Positions 61,854-64,000 of a DNA stretch of 64,000 bases are shown in pieces (position 1 is the first letter of the stretch; the number at the start of each line of letters is the position of its first letter). The stretch comes from DATGKG01 sp963783145 (GTDB lineage: Bacteria; Desulfobacterota; Binatia; Binatales; Binataceae). Where the stretch lies: positions 248,001-312,000 of the forward strand of contig CAWAMM010000009.1 of NCBI GenBank assembly GCA_963783145.1, in the 5' to 3' direction. Made by a program: the position numbers and the translations under genes. A model generated the notes under the pieces. That model was not told the DNA's origin. It saw nothing but the letters and a program-made list of their open reading frames with translations, and searched no databases.

Positions 61854-62855
61854 GTGGCGCCTCAGAAGTCCAAAGGCCGCTCGCCGGGTCCAGCTGGTGT
61901 TTCCGAGATCGAAGATGGCTTCGCGTTGAGGAAGCTCCGATCGCTAGCCGCCGCCGAGAAATCCCGCACTCCGGAAGCGACGGACCAGTGCGCAATACCG
62001 GCCCCGCTGGCGAAGCATATTCTTTCTAGCTACACGCTCGCTAATCCGACTAGCAAACGCGCTGTTTCCGATTACGTCTGGACGCAGGCTCGTGGTGAGA
62101 AGGTGTTGCACGCCGAGAAGGTGAAGACCGAACGCGCATTGGGCAGCGATCACGATTGTTGGGATGTTCATACAAATGCTGATCGCTATTGGGTGATAAC
62201 CTCGCCGACGAATCTGTATTCGCAGCACGACTTCCCCAGCCTGGACTTCACGCTCTCGTTTCACATCGGTGTTACTGCTCGGATAGTGGAGCGCTCGCGC
62301 GGCGCACCGAACGACGCCCAAAAGGCGAGAATGCCACCGGTATGGCGACGGTGGGAGCAAGCCGCCGAGACGCTGGATATGGCGCAGGAGGCTGAAGATT
62401 TTCAGGCGGTGGGCATGAAGTGTCGCGAATGCCTCCTCGAACTCGTACGCTCGCTTTCGCGACCTGGGATAGTGCCGTCCGGCGAAGATCCCCCACAGGG
62501 AAGTAACTTCTTAGCGTGGTCGGGATTCATCGCAAACAACGTGGCAGCAGGAACGAGCGCAGATCGAATCCGAGGGCATCTGAAATCCACCGCAAAATCG
62601 GCGTGGGAATTGGCGAGCTGGTTGACGCACGCAACCGGAGCCGGACATCACGATGCTGAATTCGTCCTCGACGCGACCCACAACGTAATCGCAATTTTCG
62701 GACAGGCGGTCATCCGGCATGAGAGCGGGATGCCGGAGCGCTGCCCCAGGTGCAGCTCGTACAATCTCGACGTGGGCTTCAATCCTGAACTGGCCCGTCC
62801 GTACGTTACCGAATGCGAAGAGTGCGGCTGGCAGAGTCCGGTCGCCGAGAAATGA
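61854..62855 (+). CDS. Unrecognised protein with C-terminal zinc ribbon, last gene of the island module
   Basis: A 333-residue protein from GTG 61854, three bases after the PLD gene stop; an in-frame ATG at 61824 would overlap that gene by 28 bases and is an alternative. The middle part is helical (EDFQAVGMKCRECLLELVRS, AWSGFIANNVAAGTSADRI, TAKSAWELASWLTHATG). The end is a clear zinc ribbon with CPRC and CEECGWQSP. I know no named family. The spacing to the PLD gene indicates one operon and a shared task. Confidence 0.6.
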   Translation: MAPQKSKGRSPGPAGVSEIEDGFALRKLRSLAAAEKSRTPEATDQCAIPAPLAKHILSSYTLANPTSKRAVSDYVWTQARGEKVLHAEKVKTERALGSDHDCWDVHTNADRYWVITSPTNLYSQHDFPSLDFTLSFHIGVTARIVERSRGAPNDAQKARMPPVWRRWEQAAETLDMAQEAEDFQAVGMKCRECLLELVRSLSRPGIVPSGEDPPQGSNFLAWSGFIANNVAAGTSADRIRGHLKSTAKSAWELASWLTHATGAGHHDAEFVLDATHNVIAIFGQAVIRHESGMPERCPRCSSYNLDVGFNPELARPYVTECEECGWQSPVAEK

Positions 62856-62940
62856 CTAGTCTAACAGACTCACTTTTGGCGGCGGACATTGCCAAATCAC
62901 CTAGTTCGCTGCTTCGGTTAACAGCTTCTCTCTGGCCTTA

Positions 62941-63165
62941 TTGAGCCGAGATACAATTGATGCATGCAATGTCTCCAGCTACGACTGTCATCTTCCCGCG
63001 GCAGTGATCGAGATGGTCAAGCACGGATTCAAAATCCGGATAGTCGTCACGGATAAACTCGATTGGTCAAAGGGCTACAAGGAGGGACGCAGAGACTCCC
63101 CACGGTCCATCCCGAAGCCGATCTGTCAGATTACGTGGCTGGAATGCCGTTTCCGCTGGTGGACA
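62941..63165 (+). pseudogene. DUF1329 pseudogene fragment (frameshifted)
   Basis: Two overlapping frames together give a DUF1329-like run. The first (from 62941) reads DTIDACNVSSYDCHLPAAVI, a KHGFKIRI segment and DWSKGYKEG. The second (from about 63063) continues LPTVHPEADLSDYVAGMPFP and LVD. A frameshift lies near 63085, and the last two thirds of the domain are missing. An intact family member is at 32540-33853. It sits inside the tRNA-Ser island. Confidence 0.55.
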
Positions 63166-63522
63166 CAGCTTTGGCTATTCGGGTTCGGGCGCGGCAACAA
63201 AGCAGGTACGGCGAGCCGCACTTCCCTTCGTCTGCGATCAGTTCAGCGTCATCCGCATCGCAGCGAGGTAGGAACTCGCCAAACCGGCTCCTTCCAGCAG
63301 GGCGCCAACGGCTTTGCCCCGACACGCCCTCATTTGAACGGCCTCCGAAATTTCGCCTGATTTGTCACGGCACCAGCAGAAATTAAATCAGAGAAAAAGC
63401 TCTCGGATTCCTCCATTGCCGGCTTGTGCGGCTTTCTCTGGTGCCGTTAGTGATCCAAAATCGGCCCGAAAAGCGGCGATTTTGAGAAAATTTGTGAAGA
63501 ATCTAGGATCCGACGGACTGAG
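63166..63522. other. Right end of the island, no supported gene
   Basis: Between the DUF1329 fragment and tRNA-Ser. Short frames run through it, but they are continuations of the broken pseudogene or arginine/serine-rich noise. No RNA seen. Confidence 0.4.
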
Positions 63523-63612
63523 TGGCGGAGAGGGAGGGATTCGAACCCCCGGAGCCGTTAGGCTCACCTGATTTCGAGTCAGGCCGGTTAAACCAAACTC
63601 CCGAACCTCTCC
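63523..63612 (-). tRNA. tRNA-Ser(CGA)
   Basis: A 90-base class II tRNA on the minus strand. The acceptor GGAGAGG pairs with CCTCTCC, discriminator G and encoded CCA follow. The anticodon stem CCTGA/TCAGG holds the loop CTCGAAA with anticodon CGA. The long variable arm GAGCC/GGCTC and the T-arm GGGGG-TTCGAAT-CCCTC confirm serine. Its 3' end is the right attachment repeat of the island. Confidence 0.95.
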
Positions 63613-63707
63613 GCGCGAGCCTTCCAGCATTTCCGTTACAGGCCGAACAGTCAAGCGAGTGCCCCGGCTGGCGAGCGCGCCGCGATGTTGCCATAAGCTA
63701 GTCGCGT

Positions 63708-64000
63708 GTTCCGAGGAAAATGGATCGTCGCGCTAACCATCGCAGGTTGCCTCGCCGGCTTCACGCGGGTGTGCGCGGACTCCGGCGATAACGATGCCAA
63801 CGTAGGCTTCTTTGCGAAGCCCAAATATATTGGCAGCGTTTATTGTTACGCCTGTCACCTCGATCTCTCTCGCGAGTTTGCCAAAACCAAAATGGGCCGG
63901 CTCTTCCAGCTCAAACCGCGCAACGACCTCGAGCGCCGCGGGTGCGAAGGATGCCACGGGCCAGGCAGCAATCACGCAATCACCGGCGGAGGCCTCGGGA
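63708..64000 (+). CDS. Multihaem cytochrome c, cytochrome c554-like (partial at 3' edge)
   Basis: The frame starts at GTG 63708 and runs off the window with 97 complete codons. A signal peptide (KWIVALTIAGCLAGF and a following Ala-rich cut region) is followed by haem motifs CYACH (Cys47, Cys50, His51) and CEGCH (Cys80, Cys83, His84), the latter in GCEGCHGPGSNH, typical of cytochrome c554 and related multihaem proteins. Exported electron carrier or oxidoreductase; the number of haems is unknown because the gene is cut. Confidence 0.75.

Larger units (their letters stand above)
59676..63538. mobile_element. Putative genomic island in tRNA-Ser(CGA)
   Basis: A 3.86 kb segment on the 3' side of tRNA-Ser (minus strand), bounded by 16-base direct repeats (59676-59691 and 63523-63538). 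It carries a recombinase remnant at the far end, three co-directional genes (60765-62855) and a DUF1329 pseudogene. Position, repeats and integrase relic all fit integration into a tRNA gene that was rebuilt by the element. The element looks immobile now. Confidence 0.65.

Noticed and set aside
1..64000. CRISPR array, rRNA operon, prophage structural genes or replication origin
   Set aside because: No regularly spaced repeats, rRNA-like sequence, phage morphogenesis genes or DnaA-box cluster were seen anywhere in the window.

Overview
The window is G+C-rich and densely coding. It comes from a chromosome of a free-living, respiring, diderm-type bacterium: it has lipoproteins with lipoboxes, c-type cytochromes and a DUF1329 envelope protein. 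The mix of families suggests an uncultivated soil lineage near the old Deltaproteobacteria, such as Binatota. These families are PF04909 amidohydrolases, luciferase-like flavin oxidoreductases, Cys-less thiolase with DUF35, coproheme decarboxylase, pyruvoyl arginine decarboxylase and a selenoprotein. That placement is inference from gene content, not a phylogeny.

Layout. (1) 1-8 kb: UvrD-type helicase and a DUF192 lipoprotein, then a propionyl-CoA carboxylase operon (carboxyltransferase, biotin carboxylase, biotin carrier) with the large subunit of methylmalonyl-CoA mutase. (2) 8-9 kb: pyruvoyl arginine decarboxylase, then a SelW-type selenoprotein with an in-frame UGA at 8700-8702 and a hairpin just after it. 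(3) 9-17 kb, minus strand: CrtC/AttH-like protein, coproheme decarboxylase, cobyric acid and cobyrinic acid amide synthases, flavin oxidoreductase, VOC protein, retropepsin-like protein, 2-hydroxyacid dehydrogenase. (4) 17-25 kb: amidohydrolase, RoxA-like dihaem lipoprotein, beta-lactamase-fold esterase, and a thiolase/DUF35/SnoaL/SDR set separated by repeated hairpins. (5) 25-34 kb: small unknown proteins, TerC-PGPGW membrane protein, a sigma-54 two-component pair, DUF1329 protein. (6) 34-49 kb: a catabolic cluster with hotdog dehydratase, alcohol dehydrogenase, aldo-keto reductase, three amidohydrolases, beta-hydroxyacid dehydrogenase, ring-hydroxylating oxygenase alpha and beta, Rieske ferredoxin, truncated haemoglobin and an AmpG-like transporter, then EVE, NudC and a class II aldolase. 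(7) 49-59 kb: B12-type radical SAM protein, flavin oxidoreductase, GST, DHA2 exporter, glutamate decarboxylase, methyltransferase, DCC and DUF1990 proteins. (8) 59.7-63.6 kb: a 3.9 kb island bounded by a tRNA-Ser(CGA) and a 16-bp copy of that tRNA's 3' end. It holds a serine-recombinase remnant and three genes that look like a small module: a Cys-rich protein, a PLD-fold protein and a zinc-ribbon protein. A multihaem cytochrome gene starts at the right edge.

Functional links. Cobalamin is a theme: methylmalonyl-CoA mutase needs it, two corrin amidation enzymes lie 5 kb away, and the radical SAM protein has a B12-binding-type N-terminus. Region 6 reads as uptake, oxygenation and hydrolytic processing of an aromatic or alicyclic compound whose products could feed the propionyl-CoA branch. 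The strongest new observations are the selenoprotein missed by ordinary ORF calling and the tRNA-Ser island with its unrecognised three-gene cargo.
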